The notes: generated from the letters alone by a model not told the origin. A stretch of 64,000 bases of DNA from Diphasiastrum complanatum (GCA_029204225.1 CM055103.1:24180163-24244162), one strand, 5' to 3'. Shown: positions 44,854-58,159, counted from the first letter of the stretch. A program made the numbers and translations.

Positions 44854-47800
44854 ATGGAGGGTCCTACTGCATGTTTCCCTTCTATTTCAAAAACTAAGTA
44901 TGTTAATTTTAAAGTAACCACTTCAGATGATGCAGATAGCTATGTCTCGCAATTTGAGTCAATTGCTAATGCAAATAATGAAGGAACTGACGTAGACAAA
45001 CTACGAATCTTTCCTGGTCTGCTGAGAAAGCATGCACGCATATGGTACAGTCAAGTTGAACCAGGCCGTGTAGGACGTCTGAACAATGTTCAGAAGAAAA
45101 CTAAAGAATCCCTTCAAAAATATACACGAAAGGTCAAGAATCTTATAGGAAAACTAACCGGTGTATATCCCGTTGATATGTAGATTGAATGGGTTTTGGT
45201 TGGTTTACCACCAAAGATTAGTCGGTATTGCAGACAAGGGGACATGACTTCCTTAGCAGCAGTAATAGCTAGTGTTGAGAACTTTGAGACCTCGAAACTA
45301 GCACGAAAGCGACGCTCAACTAAAAGATCTCATAAGTCTAAAATTGATTCTAGTGATAGCGAAGATGATTCAGATACTGAATGAAGTTCCAGTTCTTCAA
45401 GCTCGGAGTCTGATAGCAATGATTCATCGGAATCGGACGTTGATAAAAGAGATAAAAGAAATAAATGACAATCCAAATGGAAGGATGACACGAAAACTAT
45501 CGAGGATAAGTCGTCACCTTCTAAAGTTGAAAAACTTTGGAAGAGTAATATGGCTGATCTTAATAAAAAGTTTAATGATTTGAAAGTGCAGATCTCTGAA
45601 GTTGCAAACAAAAGACCAAAAGCTTCTTCTTCCAACTCGAGAATGTGGTGTGTAAAATGTGGAACTTCTGGACATACTAAGGAAGACTGCACCACTGTGA
45701 ATGTAAAGTATATTGAAGATCCTGCCAAGGAGGTACTCTTTATTTTTCAGAATGATGCGACTACTAATTATGTTCAAGGTACTGCAGCATCAGTCCAGCA
45801 GGATAGACCAAAGTTTGCACCAAGAAGACACAATCCTCCTGAATTTGTTGGACCAGTGATGAAGTCGCAAACCACGACTAGACAACTGTTACAACTGTGG
45901 AGAGTTAGGACATTTTTCACCTGACTATCCTTAGCCACGAAAGTCGATTGGTTATGTACCGCTATGCTCCAACTGTAGGGAGTCTGGCCACAAGCATCCT
46001 GACTGCCCTTAGTCGTAGAGGCTGCGACCTAAGTACCAGTATGTAGCAACACCAGCTATTGCAGACTCGAAAGCAAAAGCTTCAACTGATGTTGTTGTGC
46101 AGAAGATTGATATTATTGAAGGAAAATTGACGAAGACAGAAGACCAGTCTTGGCCAAGTGACGTAGAAAAGCTATTCAAAGTCACAACAAGAAGCAAAGG
46201 CCCTTCAAAACCTGAACATAAATATTTAACGAGGCGCAGAAACTCTTTGAAGAAGAAATCTTCGAGCAAGTCAACAAATAAATCTACAACCAAAGAAGAT
46301 CTTAAAGATGACCCCGACTATGACCGCAATGCTGCAAAATTATTTACAAAAGACATCTCAGCAGAAGCAAAAGAAATTATCAATACTGAACTATAGTCAG
46401 CTGCTGCGGAGAAGGTGGTCACGTTCGAGGAAGGGGACGATGAAATACCGAAGACCAAATTGTCTAGTGCCGTTATTGACAAGCCAATCTCAAAAGCAAA
46501 GATGAAGGACTATGATATAGTGACTGATATTGGATCTCTTCGTCCAAACATCACTTTTGAGCAATTGTTGACAAACAACACTTATTACCGTAAGCAATTG
46601 AAAGGCCTTTCTGTCCCTAAAAAGAAGAGAAGAGTTTCTTTGCTAGATGTTGGTGTATTGTCTATTGATTTAGGAGATCTTGGCGCACCTGAAATTGATG
46701 TTACCATTGCTGGATGTTTGATTGAAAAAGTGTCAATAGACTCTGGTTCAAGAGTGAACATAATAACAGAAGACACATCTCATGCTTTGGGGCTAACTGA
46801 CATTCAACCAATACAACGAAATATCAAGCTAGCATATTCAACACGACGAAAGCATGTTGGAGAATTGAAGGATATTATTGTTTACATTCAAGCCAAGCCT
46901 TTCACAATGTTTTATAGTTATCAAACCACTTGGTTTGCCATCTTATTCTGTGCTAATTGGACTACCCCGGCTTTATCAAAAAAATGCAAGTGTTCATTGG
47001 AAATCCAGAGAGTTGAGATTTCAAACTGGTGAGACCAATAATCGAGGTAAGCCAGCAGAACAAATAATCACTTGGAGTTGTGACAAATACGAAGGTGAAA
47101 CTCCTTTGTCTGACACCAGTTTTACCTCCAAAGATTCTTCTTATGCATTAAATATTTTTTCCAATGCATTTGACATTGAAGTGCAATATTTCGAATGCTA
47201 TGAGAAAGCTTATCAATTGATTGCAGGACAATTGTATCGTCGCGGAATGGATGATATTCTTCGAAGATGTGTTTTACCACATGAAGTACCTGATTTAATA
47301 ATGTTTTCACATGGTGGAATGGGCGGAGGACATTTCTCTACAGATATCAATGTTCGCAAGCTTTTGCAATCAGAGTGTTGGTGGCCTACACTTCGTAAAG
47401 ATATCGAGAATTATATTCAGTCATGTGATGTTTGCCAACGAGCACGATGTCCTACGCGGCAGAATTATGGACCCTTACATCTGGTTTTATCGCAAGCACC
47501 ATTTCAGAATTGGGGACTGAATTATGTTGGTCCTATTCATCCTGTGGCACGAGGATCTCAAGCCAGATATATCACCGTCGCAACTGACTATATGACTAAG
47601 TGGGTTGAAGCCAAATCGGTTAAAGTTGTTGATGCAAAATCTACAGCTAAGTTTCTCTATGAAAATATCATTATCAGATTTGGATGTCCGATCGAGATTG
47701 TTAGTGGTCATGGTACACACTTTGTTAATCAAACAATAAAGTGTTTGTTGGAAGACTTTTTCATTATACACCGGTTTATTACTCTCTGTATTATCCCAGA

Positions 47801-48353
47801 GGTAATGGCCAAGCTGAATCTTCCAATAAGATTCTCTATACTATTATGACAAAAACAGTTGAAGCGAGTCGTTCTGACTGGGAACACAAATTGCATGCAT
47901 CATTATGGGCATTCAGAACTGCCTATAAAGGAAGCACGAATCAAACAACGTTTCAACTAGTTTACTATCAAGATGCTATCATGCCAATTGGATTTTTAAT
48001 ACCATCTCTACGCATAGCAGCAACAGAGCGATTGGATGATGACAAATCCTTACAACTGCGCCATGAAGCTTTGCACAAATTATGTGTAACCAGATTGATG
48101 GCAGTTCATGCGTTAGCAGTAGAGAAAGCTTGTCGTAAGACATGACACAATCGTCGATTACACAAAAAGGATATGAAAGAAGGAGATCTAGCACTGATGT
48201 ATAAATCAAGTTGATGAAAGAGAAATTGAAGTTCACAAGTGAAGGACCGTATAGAGTCAAAGAAATTCTGAACTATAGAGCAGTTATTCTTGAACATTTG
48301 GATGGACAACGTTTTGATACTCCAGTGAATGGCAACCAACTACGTAACTTCTA
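44854..48353 (+). pseudogene. Gypsy element without RT/RNase H and with altered integrase
   Basis: Gag starts at 44854 and is broken by TAG (45181) and TGA (45382). A Ser/Asp-rich linker and three zinc knuckles follow (CVKCGTSGHTKEDC near 45655; CYNCGELGHFSPDY near 45890, its last Cys changed to Tyr; CSNCRESGHKHPDC near 45968). Protease has VSIDSGSRVNII near 46730 and ends ASVHWKSRELRF. After a ~150-bp unrecognised link, integrase follows: H2C2 finger (HGGMGGGHFS ... CDVCQRARC near 47310-47450), then a core with Asn and Gly where the first two catalytic Asp belong (LNYVGP, VSGHGTHF), the Glu kept (GNGQAESSN, shifted frame near 47800), and a C-terminal EGPYRVKEI block to 48353. RT and RNase H are wholly missing. 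Confidence 0.9.
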
Positions 48354-48807
48354 GCAGCCTACTCCGCTAGTTCAACAAGCATGATCCAAACTATGTTTTA
48401 TTTTATTTGTTTTTCAATTTCTTGTTTTTACTACTTAATTCATATTTTCTTTTGGAAAATACAGTTTATGAAAAACAAAAAAAAAAAGTCAGGAAAGATT
48501 GATGAGCAAAAGTCAGAATTGTCATCAGATCAAAAAAATTGAAGAAAAATATTTTTAGGAATCAGACCCTTATGAGAAAATGACTTGAAGATTTACTTTT
48601 TAGTCATTTTTTGCACAAATTGTATTAGAATTTGCCGAGTTCTTAGAAGTGAGATCCACCTCAGATATACCCATACCAAGTTGGGCGAACGTTCGTTTCA
48701 CCAGTTGGTACCTTTCCAGTGACCAAAGCCTTCCAAACTTTCCATACTACTTGATGTTATACACTCGCACTCATTACTTTCAGTTTCTGACCTTGTTTCA
48801 CCATAAA
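48354..48807. other. no gene recognised
   Basis: T- and A-rich sequence after the Gypsy integrase, presumably its 3' untranslated end. It is cut by the Copia-C-like fragment at 48808. Confidence 0.5.
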
Positions 48808-50493
48808 ATGTACATAAGTGGGTCCCACACATGTGAGGCCATGGAGCCACGTGGGAATACACACTAGTGTAGGTTAGAACAAGTCTAAATGATCATGTCA
48901 TTTTGGTTGTGATTCCTAGATTATAGGACCTACATTTAAGTTTAAGGTGAAAAATTGATCAACTAGTCACCTACTAGGCATGACTCTAGGAATTAAGCTA
49001 GGGTTGCAAATTAGGGAAAGAGATCCAAGTTAACTTCCTTATTACATGCAGCTAGAAATCCACCTAATTTCACAAAGGAAGCCACATTTGCTATGTACTC
49101 CAAGCTCCCATAGTGAGAAGATAGATTATTTTTGGAGCACATTGGCAATCTCGAGTTTGTCCTCTCCATGTACATTGATTTTGTGATCCAAATGAAACCA
49201 TCACTTTGAGTACTTCAAACAATGTTCAAAATTTGTAAAGCAGGCTGCTCTTCACACGTGTGGACTCGGATTTGTGTCTATGAGTCTAGAAGTAGTGTTT
49301 GGATCTGAGAAAGTTGATTTTTAGCTCAAGCTTGAGTGCTTTATTCTTGGTGAATTAGTTTTTCCAAGCATTATTGACATTGGTGAGGAGAGTGAAATAG
49401 ATAGTGATCAAGACCTTTGTGGATCTTGATATAACTTTGTGTAAGTCACTATAAGATTGCAAAGACCTTGGTTTTCATCTCTAATCACAACTCACATGTG
49501 TGTACTTTGTGTACCACAATAGTTTTTCCATGGAAGCTAATGGAAGGAAGAACGAGTCGAGATTCAAGTGCTACTTGTGTGGCAAGAAGGGCCACTTTGC
49601 ATCCAAATGCTACAAAAGAAAAAATGCACTAAAGGAGAGCAAACAAAGGCATGGATTTTGTTCCATTTTGAAGAACGATGTTTGCATTGCAAAAGGATTT
49701 AATCATGGAATATTGTTTAAATTGGAAATATTGCTTTTGAAAATGCTTGGCAAAGGAGGAGATCTTGGCAAAGTGTGATCTTGCTAGCATTGAAGAGGAG
49801 CATCAAAAAGAGGAAAATCAAGAGGATCAGCCTCAAAGCATGACAGTTCCAAGGAGGTCCTCAATGACAAAGGCCAGGTCATCAAATTGCATGCAAATTG
49901 TCCATTCAAGTGTGCATCTTGCAAGGGTGGTGAGCATTGGAGAGTCTACTATCTTTCAAAAAATATTGGATAGCATTAATAGACATGGAGTGACTTTTTG
50001 CATATCTTTAAGATCTATGATGTTTAGTACTTTTTTGTATGACAAGACCATGAAAATGGATGCTTTCAAATCTACATTTGTTGTTGATAAAGCAATTTCA
50101 TTGGATAACTATTTTTGTAATAGTTTGAATAGTCTCATAAAAGATGAAACATCATTTGTATTGGAAATCTTTGGGTCCACATGCTTTGAGCATGATCATT
50201 CCAATGTAAGGACCAAATATTATCCTACTTCAATGATAGGAGTAATGGTAGTGTTTTGCTCTTCAAGTAGAGATTGTAGAAACTAAATGTATTCCACCAA
50301 AGAAGCTGTCAATGGTGGAAATGTGATCTTTCAAGGGTGGAAGATTTTCAAGCTTGAACAAGCACATTTGGATCAACACCCTATTCAAATCATTGATGGT
50401 TTGGAGTCAAGTCAAGTGGAGGAGCAAGCTTAAGATCTAAGGACTCCAAGAAGAACTTTGAGTATTAAGATGGAGCCATCAAGGCTCAGTCAT
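48808..50493 (+). pseudogene. second Copia-C copy, truncated and internally deleted
   Basis: From 48808 the sequence follows the Copia-C LTR from about 70 bp inside it (GTGGGTCCCACACATGTGAG). It is diverged and has CACACGTGTG near 49253. The leader and gag capsid are mostly deleted. A zinc knuckle CYLCGKKGHFASKC at about 49570 is followed by a jump to the post-protease region (SILKNDVCIAKGF), so the protease active site is lost too. The diverged integrase-like frame follows (49747-50286) and is nearly the same as in Copia-C: IVHSSVHLARVVSIGEST, FVVDKAISLDNYFCNSLN. Homology ends near 50493 at the linker before RT. Confidence 0.9.
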
Positions 50494-51880
50494 GTCGGCA
50501 TCATCATCTTCATGTGATTTCTCAAAGGAAAAAGAATGTGGATTTATCGATTCAAGAGCATCAAAACATGACACCACGACAAGATTGGCTATCTAGTTTT
50601 CAACAACTAGATAATGGTACAAATGTCAAGTTGGGAGACAATTATACTTACGAGATCAAGGGTGTTGGGAAGGTACATATTCAATTACCTTAAGAAAAAG
50701 TTGGTGATATCAAGGATGTTATTCATGTACCTGGTATAAAGAAGAACTTATTATGAATTTCAACAATGGCAAAGCAACATATGGTCAATGTATTGTTCGA
50801 TGAAGAACGATGTCTTATCAAGAAGTAGCTGATTGTATAAACTTCAAGGTCAATTGATAAGACATCAAACTAGAATTGTTGGTATATTTGAAAGGAAGAC
50901 TAAGTTACGGCATGAGATATTTGGACATTTAAATTATAATAGTCTACAAGTTTTGAGCAAATTTAATATGGCTACAGATTTACCTCAAGTAATTTTCACA
51001 TCACAAGTTTTGTGAAGGTTGTGTCTCTGGAAAACATCATAGACTCTAGTGCAACTAGAGCAAGAAATATTCTCGAACTTGTCCATAGAGATTTGTGTGG
51101 TCCTATGAAAACACAATCATCCTATGACGAAGATATGGGTATATCTTCTCAAGAATAAGAGTGAGGCATTCAGATGTTTTACTTGGTTTAGGCACATGTG
51201 GAAAAAGAAACAGGTGGACAGATAAAGACGCAAATACATGGGATGTTTATCCACTTCCAACTTCACCAGGCGGGAAGCATCATACACAGTTTGCTAAAAA
51301 GTTACCTAGGTGGTACTACGAGACTTATCTCAGAACAAAGAGAGTCAAGTAAACAGGGAGCTCAAAGATCAACAAGGCTTGAGAAACAGCGTGAAGATCA
51401 AGATCATGATCAGATTCAGGATCCACATGGTATCAACATGGGAATGAAAATTTACAATCTGCATTTATGGCAATTTTGGAAACTAAAAATCCATCAACTT
51501 TCAAGAAAGCTGAAAAAGAGAATATTTGGAATAAAACTATGGATGAAAAGTACAATTCAATCATGAAGAACAAAACTTGGAGGCTTGTTTAGTTACAAGT
51601 AAAAAGACAATCGGATGCAAGTGGATCTATAGAACTAACTATAAATTGAATGGTTCTATAGACAGACATAAGACAAGGTTGGTTGCAAAAGGGTATGCTC
51701 AACAGAAAAGGATTGACTATGAAGAAACTTTTGCACCAATTGCTAAGTTGACTACTATCCATGCCTACAAGCTATATTTAGAGCCCATATTATTTTGTCT
51801 TTTTACCATAAGACATTTGCATGTAGTAGGGCAACATAATTCAATAATAGTATTCACATTGGTGGTTTATTGAAAGACTT
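50494..51880 (+). pseudogene. Copia protease-integrase-RT debris (fourth lineage)
   Basis: Blocks in order: protease FIDSRASKHMT near 50540 (Arg where the family has Gly in DSGAS), NVLFDEERCLIK, pre-integrase FGHLNYNSL near 50930, integrase start ILELVHRDLCGPMKT near 51075, then a large deletion to the RT start KKTIGCKWIYRTNYKLNGSI near 51605 and IDYEETFAPIAKLTT near 51715. Many stops intervene. It has no LTRs and no polyprotein end. Confidence 0.85.
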
Positions 51881-52176
51881 GGAAAATTACCAAGTATAGG
51901 AACTAAGTTTACATTACACTTTTCACCTAAGCTTTTAGCTTTTGCCAAGGCTACTAGTGAATTATTTAAGGAGGACTGGTGTCCCACCTCCATTCCATTG
52001 TAACAAGTTCTTCAAACTTATGATTAATCTGAGATATGTTTCTCTTGCTCAATCAGTACTAATATGATACTACATACTGCCCTTCCACTTGCGGTGCTTT
52101 TTTGGAATAAATATATGATTGATTGATGATTCAAATGAAAGTGAAATTGATCATCTCACAAATAAGGTCTAAACTT

Positions 52177-52540
52177 CTATGCTAATATTCTCATTGACAA
52201 TGTTTCTTTCTCAATGGTAGTATACTTCAACTCCACATCAGGCAAGACTTTACAAGCAAAATAGATATGACAATCATACTCTTTGGTAATGTACTCGTTC
52301 AAATCTTCAAATGAAGCTTGTTGTACTTTCACATCCTTTTTACGGTACTTCATAGAAATTTCAGGTTCATTCTGCATAAGCTCCCAAATATGGGACGATG
52401 ATAACCGATCTTCCCAAGAAAATTTGCATTTCTCAAAATGCCTTTCCGGATGTTAAATTCCTATTCATAGCTTCAATCTTAGTAGGATCCGTACACATCC
52501 CATGTCTAGACACAATCTGCCCTAGCAACAAAGCCTCAAA
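52177..52540 (-). pseudogene. Gypsy RT-RNase H fragment
   Basis: On the minus strand GQIVSRHGMCTDPTKIEAM (about 52530-52475) is the end of a Ty3/Gypsy reverse transcriptase. CHIYFACKVLPDVELKYTTI with EKETL (about 52280-52195) is the start of its RNase H. The ~70 residues between are collinear but frameshifted. It is opposite in orientation to the RT-less Gypsy at 44854-48353 and is therefore not simply its missing part. Confidence 0.8.
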
Positions 52541-53420
52541 CCTGCTTAGGCAATCACAAATCATGCTGTTGCAATCAGTACAAATGGTATACTTCTGTGT
52601 GCTTTTTCAAAGGAACTTTATTTGACATCTACAGAAGCTCTGATCTGATTGCTGTCTAAGTTTATAGAATACTATTTGCCATATGGTGGTCGCTGATTTC
52701 AGGGCATATGATGAAATGGTACTCTTCTTCTTTTAACCATTTGAGATTTACCTATTGCTTGCTTTTATGTTTGAAAAGTGTCTTCTATAAGCTATTGCAG
52801 GAGAGCGATTCTTGGTACAAAAAAATCTCTAAGAACAAATGATGTTGAGGACATGCTACCATACAATTGCACACAATAACTGGTGATTTAAGGGTCCAAT
52901 TTCTTTAAGTCCCATGTGACTTACAATGTCAGAAAGTTTTGCAAACTGCAAATTGATTTTGGTCTACCATGCATTTTTGTAATCCAAAGTTTGAACATGC
53001 AACGAGTCAACTGCTATCAAGAACTCACTTCACAGTTAATTCCTACGTATTCAGAAATACACCAGACCAAAGCAGAAATTTCAGTGGTAACAATTGCAAA
53101 TACAAAAAACCAAAAATCTAATGGATATGTCCCGAACAGAAGGCTCATTTATCAACTGGATGCTGATCAATAATGTCAGTCATACCTAGCTTCAATGATA
53201 GTCAAAGATGTTCAGTTTACATGGTGGCTTTTCTTCTCGTCTCACTCAGACATACTGAAGTGAGTGACCTTATAAAAAGTAATGATGGACCCGATTTGCC
53301 AAATTCATACTTGAATTCATACAAACATGTGGCCCTTGACAAAGTCCTACAAAATCGACCATCGCCTTCATGAATTTGAGAAACGTTGGTAGCAATGATG
53401 CTCAAAACCAGACTCAGAAG
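52541..53420. other. presumed 3' flank of the pyrophosphatase gene
   Basis: No domain seen. The part nearest 53420 would hold the 3' untranslated region of the minus-strand gene. I could not fix a poly(A) site. Confidence 0.45.
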
Positions 53421-53937
53421 TCATCCTTCAACAAACAATGGTGCCATCACAAGAGTTATAGTGGCAAGAAGCTTTATTAGCACATGAAGAGAAGGTCCCG
53501 CAGTGTCTTTGAATGGGTCACCTACACTGCACAAATGCGAGCATGTTATGACTCGGATCCTATTTACAGATTTTCGCCACTGAACTTGTACTAACAACAT
53601 GTATGTGAGAGATAATTGTAGCATATGTTTTAAGTGCAGTAACAAAACATACAAAATAAGCTATGAAGGATCATTGCTGCATTTCAGCCACTCACTTGCA
53701 AAATCATGGATCAAGGATCCAATCAGAATAAAAATATGTAGTTGACTTGCTACTGGTGATAGCCAAAACAATGCATTACAAGAATTTAACTCATACATGC
53801 AGCTCAGTTTCCAACTTTCAGCTTCACTACCATCACAGTGGAGCCAAAAAGAGGACAAACATTTCTCTTTTAAAGAAAAACAATGCCCATCTGAAAAAGC
53901 AGGCAACGTTTTCACTCTAGTATTGTCTCAAAGTTAT

Positions 53938-53986
<49 letters not shown>

Positions 53987-56900
53987 GTGTTACTTTTAGC
54001 GGTTATGGTGATAAATATTGGGATTTTAGTCGACATTCTTCACAATTCCTTGACCACTATTACAAAACTTTCAATAGTTTAATTCCTTAATAGAAGGAAA
54101 GTTATGTTGAAGTCCGTACTCAGCAACTTTTGACCTCGGACATGAAAGTATTCATACAACAGATTATTGCAAAAGAAGTCGGTAATCCAAAAGATTCTCA
54201 ATGGATCTTCAATCCCAATGGGCCTTCAATGCAAATTCTACTTGTCAAAAGTGTTTCTAGAAAGTTCTACCACCTCCTTGAATAAGTTCCTAACAAAACT
54301 CCTTTCTAAGCAAACTATACTTAATGTAGTTAACTACCTAGTTACAACATAAAATAGGGCCCAAACTACATCATGAACATGTTACAAATGCCTACTGATC
54401 CATACTGGTTGCCCTTTCTGCTGATGCTATTCTCCAAGTTCAGCTGTTACATGATTGAAGATCTCACAAAACCCCATTATTCGTTCAAGTGAGATGGGCA
54501 ACCCATTGTTAAGATTACGTGGGAGCCTATTGGAATGTTTCATGGGTACGTTTCGTACGTCGTTTCGAAACGTGTTTGAAATGCGTTTGAAAAGGGAGGT
54601 TCAGGTTCAAAACGAGAAACTATTTAGGGTTTTCTTTTTTGTGTATTTTATGGGTTTTTTGGTCATGAGAATGCTCTAGAGATTGCAATTTCAAGAGGAG
54701 AAATTGTGTATGGTTGCTTTCCTCAGTAAAAAAAATTCGCATTTTTTTAACTGTCATTTTGAAAAGGGCCCATTTCGAACAGAACGTTTCAAACGCGTTT
54801 CTTTGTTCGAAACGTGTTTCGATGAAACATTGGCCCTATTGATGTGTTTGATCACATCACTTTGCCTCACACCCCTATGCTTCAAAGCAAGAATCACATC
54901 TACCAAACATAACACGACCCCAAACTTCACCTCTTTGACTAGGGTGATATTTTTATCAATAGGACATTTGATGAAGGATAAACTTGAAAGAAGAATTGTA
55001 GAATCCATTTGGAATGCCAAAGTATATTTACTAGGTTAAATAAGGACCTCGACAATTCTGTTTGAACCCCTAAAGTACATTTACTAGGTTCAGTCAATTA
55101 AGTGGGGGAACACCTGAAATGCATAAATTATGATGCAACCAACAGAGCTTTCTGTAAGGTTACTCTAGGTGGGTGCACAACCCTAATTGAGGAAACCCTA
55201 ATCAGCATATAAGGCAATAAGCACCCATGCATGTGTTTCCATTTGATAGTTTTGGTTATTGACTTTTTAAGTTTCTTTGAAGAGAATCTGGTAAGCATGT
55301 TCCTTGAAGTGCATATGTGATTGTTAACTATATTTTGGATCTAAGTCGGAGACTGAACTTCAATCTTCAAGTTGTTCCATCTTCCTGTCTATTTGTTTCT
55401 TTGTGGGGGTGAACATGTCTTAATCACATAAAGATGGAAAAGAAAAAACCTAAATATGTAAGTTAATGAAAAGTATCAAATTTCAAATAAGTAGGAAAGA
55501 TGTTTACGTGTCTCCTGTCACTGCTGCTTTATGGGCATTGCTGCCCTTTCCACCCAGAGCCCCACTTTCAATATACTTTTTGGCGTTGTCCCATGCACCA
55601 CCAGCAGTATTCAGAAAAAGAGCCATCAGAATGCCGGAAACAGTAGCAAACATCAGCATTCCAGCTACTGCTTTAGCACCCAGCAAAGGCTGATCTGTAT
55701 ACTGACCTATTATTTTGAATATGAAGCCTGCTCAGATAAACGTGATTCTCAGTGTCAGAGCTTAGAAACAAACCTATTAAGATGGCAGCCTTAGAGTACA
55801 TCCACCCAAGAGATAAAAGCAGACATCAACAAAAAGTGTCTCAACAGACAGCATTGAGAGAGCCATCAAACAAAAGCATTAGAAAATATTCTCTTGGAAT
55901 TATGTTTCAGAGCTGCTGGAGCTCACTTTCTTTCTGACTTAGAAACCTCTTATGACACTCTCGCACTAAATTTTCAAAAGATCAAAGGTGGTGACATTTT
56001 CTCAAAGATGTAGATATTGAGAATACTATTCGCAGGCACTCTCTTGCACGCCAATATACTATTTTAAAAAATAGTTTTCTAGAAGCACAAATGTCTAGCC
56101 TTTCAAGTTGGATTTGAGCCAACAAGATGCTTATTTCCAACTTGGCTTGACAATTACTCATCCAAAGATGATAGACACACTACTAGTAACATGCTGAATC
56201 TTGAAAAATTAAGGACATAATTTTGAAGTAGGTCACACGACTAACGAGAACTTTGTGTTAGGACCTGGTAAGCAATGGAATGCATATATGCCTATCCAAG
56301 GGCAAGATAGATTCAACGTGTTATCACTTTTCACCAAAACTGGGTCTTTCTAAATTAGAAATTCTTAGCATGCTGCATCACCAGATAATTCCACTAAGTT
56401 ATGCACATACACTATTTGACAATCCTTGCATCATGAGGGTACTAAAGCGCCCTCATTCATTTGTGCAGAGGCATAACATTAAATATGCTTCCTACTCGGG
56501 AAACACAGACTCCTGGGAAGTGTGACACGAGGAACGAGAAACAGAATACTGGAAACATGAAATGCCATGTCCACATTTCTGTTGAGATTTTGCTGAGCTG
56601 CAAAATTTAATTAAGGCATCGAAACTTTTATGGATTCCATGCATAAAATTTAGGTATAAAATTGTTATGCAAATATATGTCAACACAAGTTTCCCCTGTA
56701 GGAAAACTCATTTCCAACATGCAAAAGTGCTTCATGAAGCTCGTTTTCCGCAAGATGTCCTATCATTGAAAAATGTGGACATGTGGAAACGTACTTCCCT
56801 ATCCAAAACATTGGGAAACACACTGTTTCCAAAAACTATCTGTAGACGTCATCAAGTCAAAACCTCCATATGAAGATTATTGAAAAACTTTGTGGACTTG

Positions 56901-58159
56901 TTCTAGACTGCAGTAAATAATTTTCCTCTGTTCAATGTATAGACTATAAGCCCCACGCAATCTCCAAAAAAAACTGCCATAACTTGGTGCTGCATTTCCA
57001 TAACTTACTAGCAGATTCTCTATATAAACACTTTGACAAAGAAGACTGCAGGCATATGCTTGTGAACACTTAAGTTTAAGCGAATGTCCTTATAAAAAAA
57101 CAATGATGGAAACTGGGTATCTGCTCACGCCAAAAAATGAGTTCATGGCATGCATAACATGTGTATAAGAAATTTGGAGCTAAGATGTCTCACAGAAGCT
57201 CGGCCATGCAGATAATAAAAATCTCAAACAGATGTTTGAAACATAAAGCCTGTGGAAGGATTTATCTAAGCGTTGGGAGTCAGAACATGCAAAAAGTCAA
57301 GCATGTCGCGAATCTTTGTTCATGCAGTGAACTTGATGATCATCCCATACGGAACCATAATTCATGTACTCACTATATAATTGCTGCAAAACATTCAGAT
57401 GATCCTTCAATTTTTTGAAATTGCGCATAAAATGAAAAACCAAGTTCAATGTTTAGCGATGCGCACACTACTTGATTTGCGTACACAGTAAATCGATTCA
57501 GTAGCAAATGTAAGGTCATGGAGACTCAAGACCTGTGAGAAACTAGCTTTGTAAAGCTTTTTTAAGCACTCGATTTGGTTGGATAAATAAAGTTTAGGGC
57601 ATTTGGTCAGATGATATAAAGAAAAGTGTCATAAACGAACGGAAAATATCTGCTCACGCAGGAAATCACTTCATGGCAGCTCTTGCAAAGACAAGAAAGG
57701 TTGGGGGTGAGTGCCCCATAAGAGGTACAAAGAATAAGTTTGAGAAATGAGAGAGATTGATCACATACCAATGGCAATTGGAGATATTATGGCAAGAGCT
57801 CCGGGCTTGATCATTTCACAAAGTGCTGCTGAGGCTACGATAGAAACACAACGACCATAATCTGGCTTTTCTTGATACATCTAACATGAAGTAACATCAA
57901 CAAGAAAACTCTTCAGATCCATGAACCAATTCCCCAAAAACTTCAATATCACAAGCAACTTTGAATGACCATCGAGAAGATTTTAAGCAGCCAAGAAATA
58001 TACCATGATGCCTGGACGCTCCGAAAATTGTCTTCGAACTTCATTAACTACCTCTTGCGCAGTTCTGCCCACGGCAGTACATGCCCAAGCACTAAAAAGG
58101 AATATCAACATTGCCCCCAATAAACCTCCAACAAAAACTTCTGGAATAGCAATGTCGAC
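53421..58159 (-). CDS. AVP2: type II (K+-insensitive) H+-translocating pyrophosphatase, last four coding exons
   Basis: The encoded membrane pump hydrolyses pyrophosphate and moves protons into the Golgi or related compartments. Exons on the window: 58004-58159 (52 codons), 57769-57880, 55508-55727 and 53421-53526. All three introns have GT-AG ends (123 bp, 2041 bp and 1981 bp). Spliced, they give 197 residues and TGA without a break. Visible family blocks: [20 protein letters not shown] (transmembrane), [46 protein letters not shown] and [12 protein letters not shown], the last two in the conserved C-terminal pyrophosphate-site motif. The C-terminal [15 protein letters not shown] is that of the plant type II group. 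About 600 N-terminal residues are not in the window: the exon at 58159 has a clear acceptor (TTTTCCAACAG), but no earlier exon was found up to 64000. All residues seen look functional. Confidence 0.95.
53939..53984. repeat. (GA)n microsatellite in the last intron
   Basis: About 46 bp of AG/GA dinucleotides within the 1981-bp last intron of the pyrophosphatase gene. The ERERER frame across it is an artefact. Confidence 0.97.
54533..54834. mobile_element. hAT-like miniature element in a pyrophosphatase intron
   Basis: The ends are GAATGTTTCAT (left) and ATGAAACATTGGC (right), inverted with a few mismatches. The flanks CCTATTG (54526-54532 and 54835-54841) are a 7-bp direct repeat, 8 bp with one mismatch. 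The subterminal parts are filled with CGTTTC/GAAACG in both orientations (CGTACGTCGTTTCGAAACG, CGTTTCAAACGCGTTTC). The middle is T-rich. Terminal logic (CAA(A/T)GTT(N)C) matches the elements at 37698 and 58554. Confidence 0.75.

Noticed and set aside
52177-52540. missing RT of the 44.8 kb Gypsy displaced here
   Set aside because: Opposite orientation, 4 kb away, behind two other elements, and no shared junction; more likely an independent fragment.
53797-54090. ORF with ERERER stretch
   Set aside because: It crosses the (GA)n tract inside a pyrophosphatase intron; no domain.
53421-58159. pyrophosphatase as a processed pseudogene
   Set aside because: Three introns with GT-AG ends and an unbroken 197-residue reading argue for a real gene.
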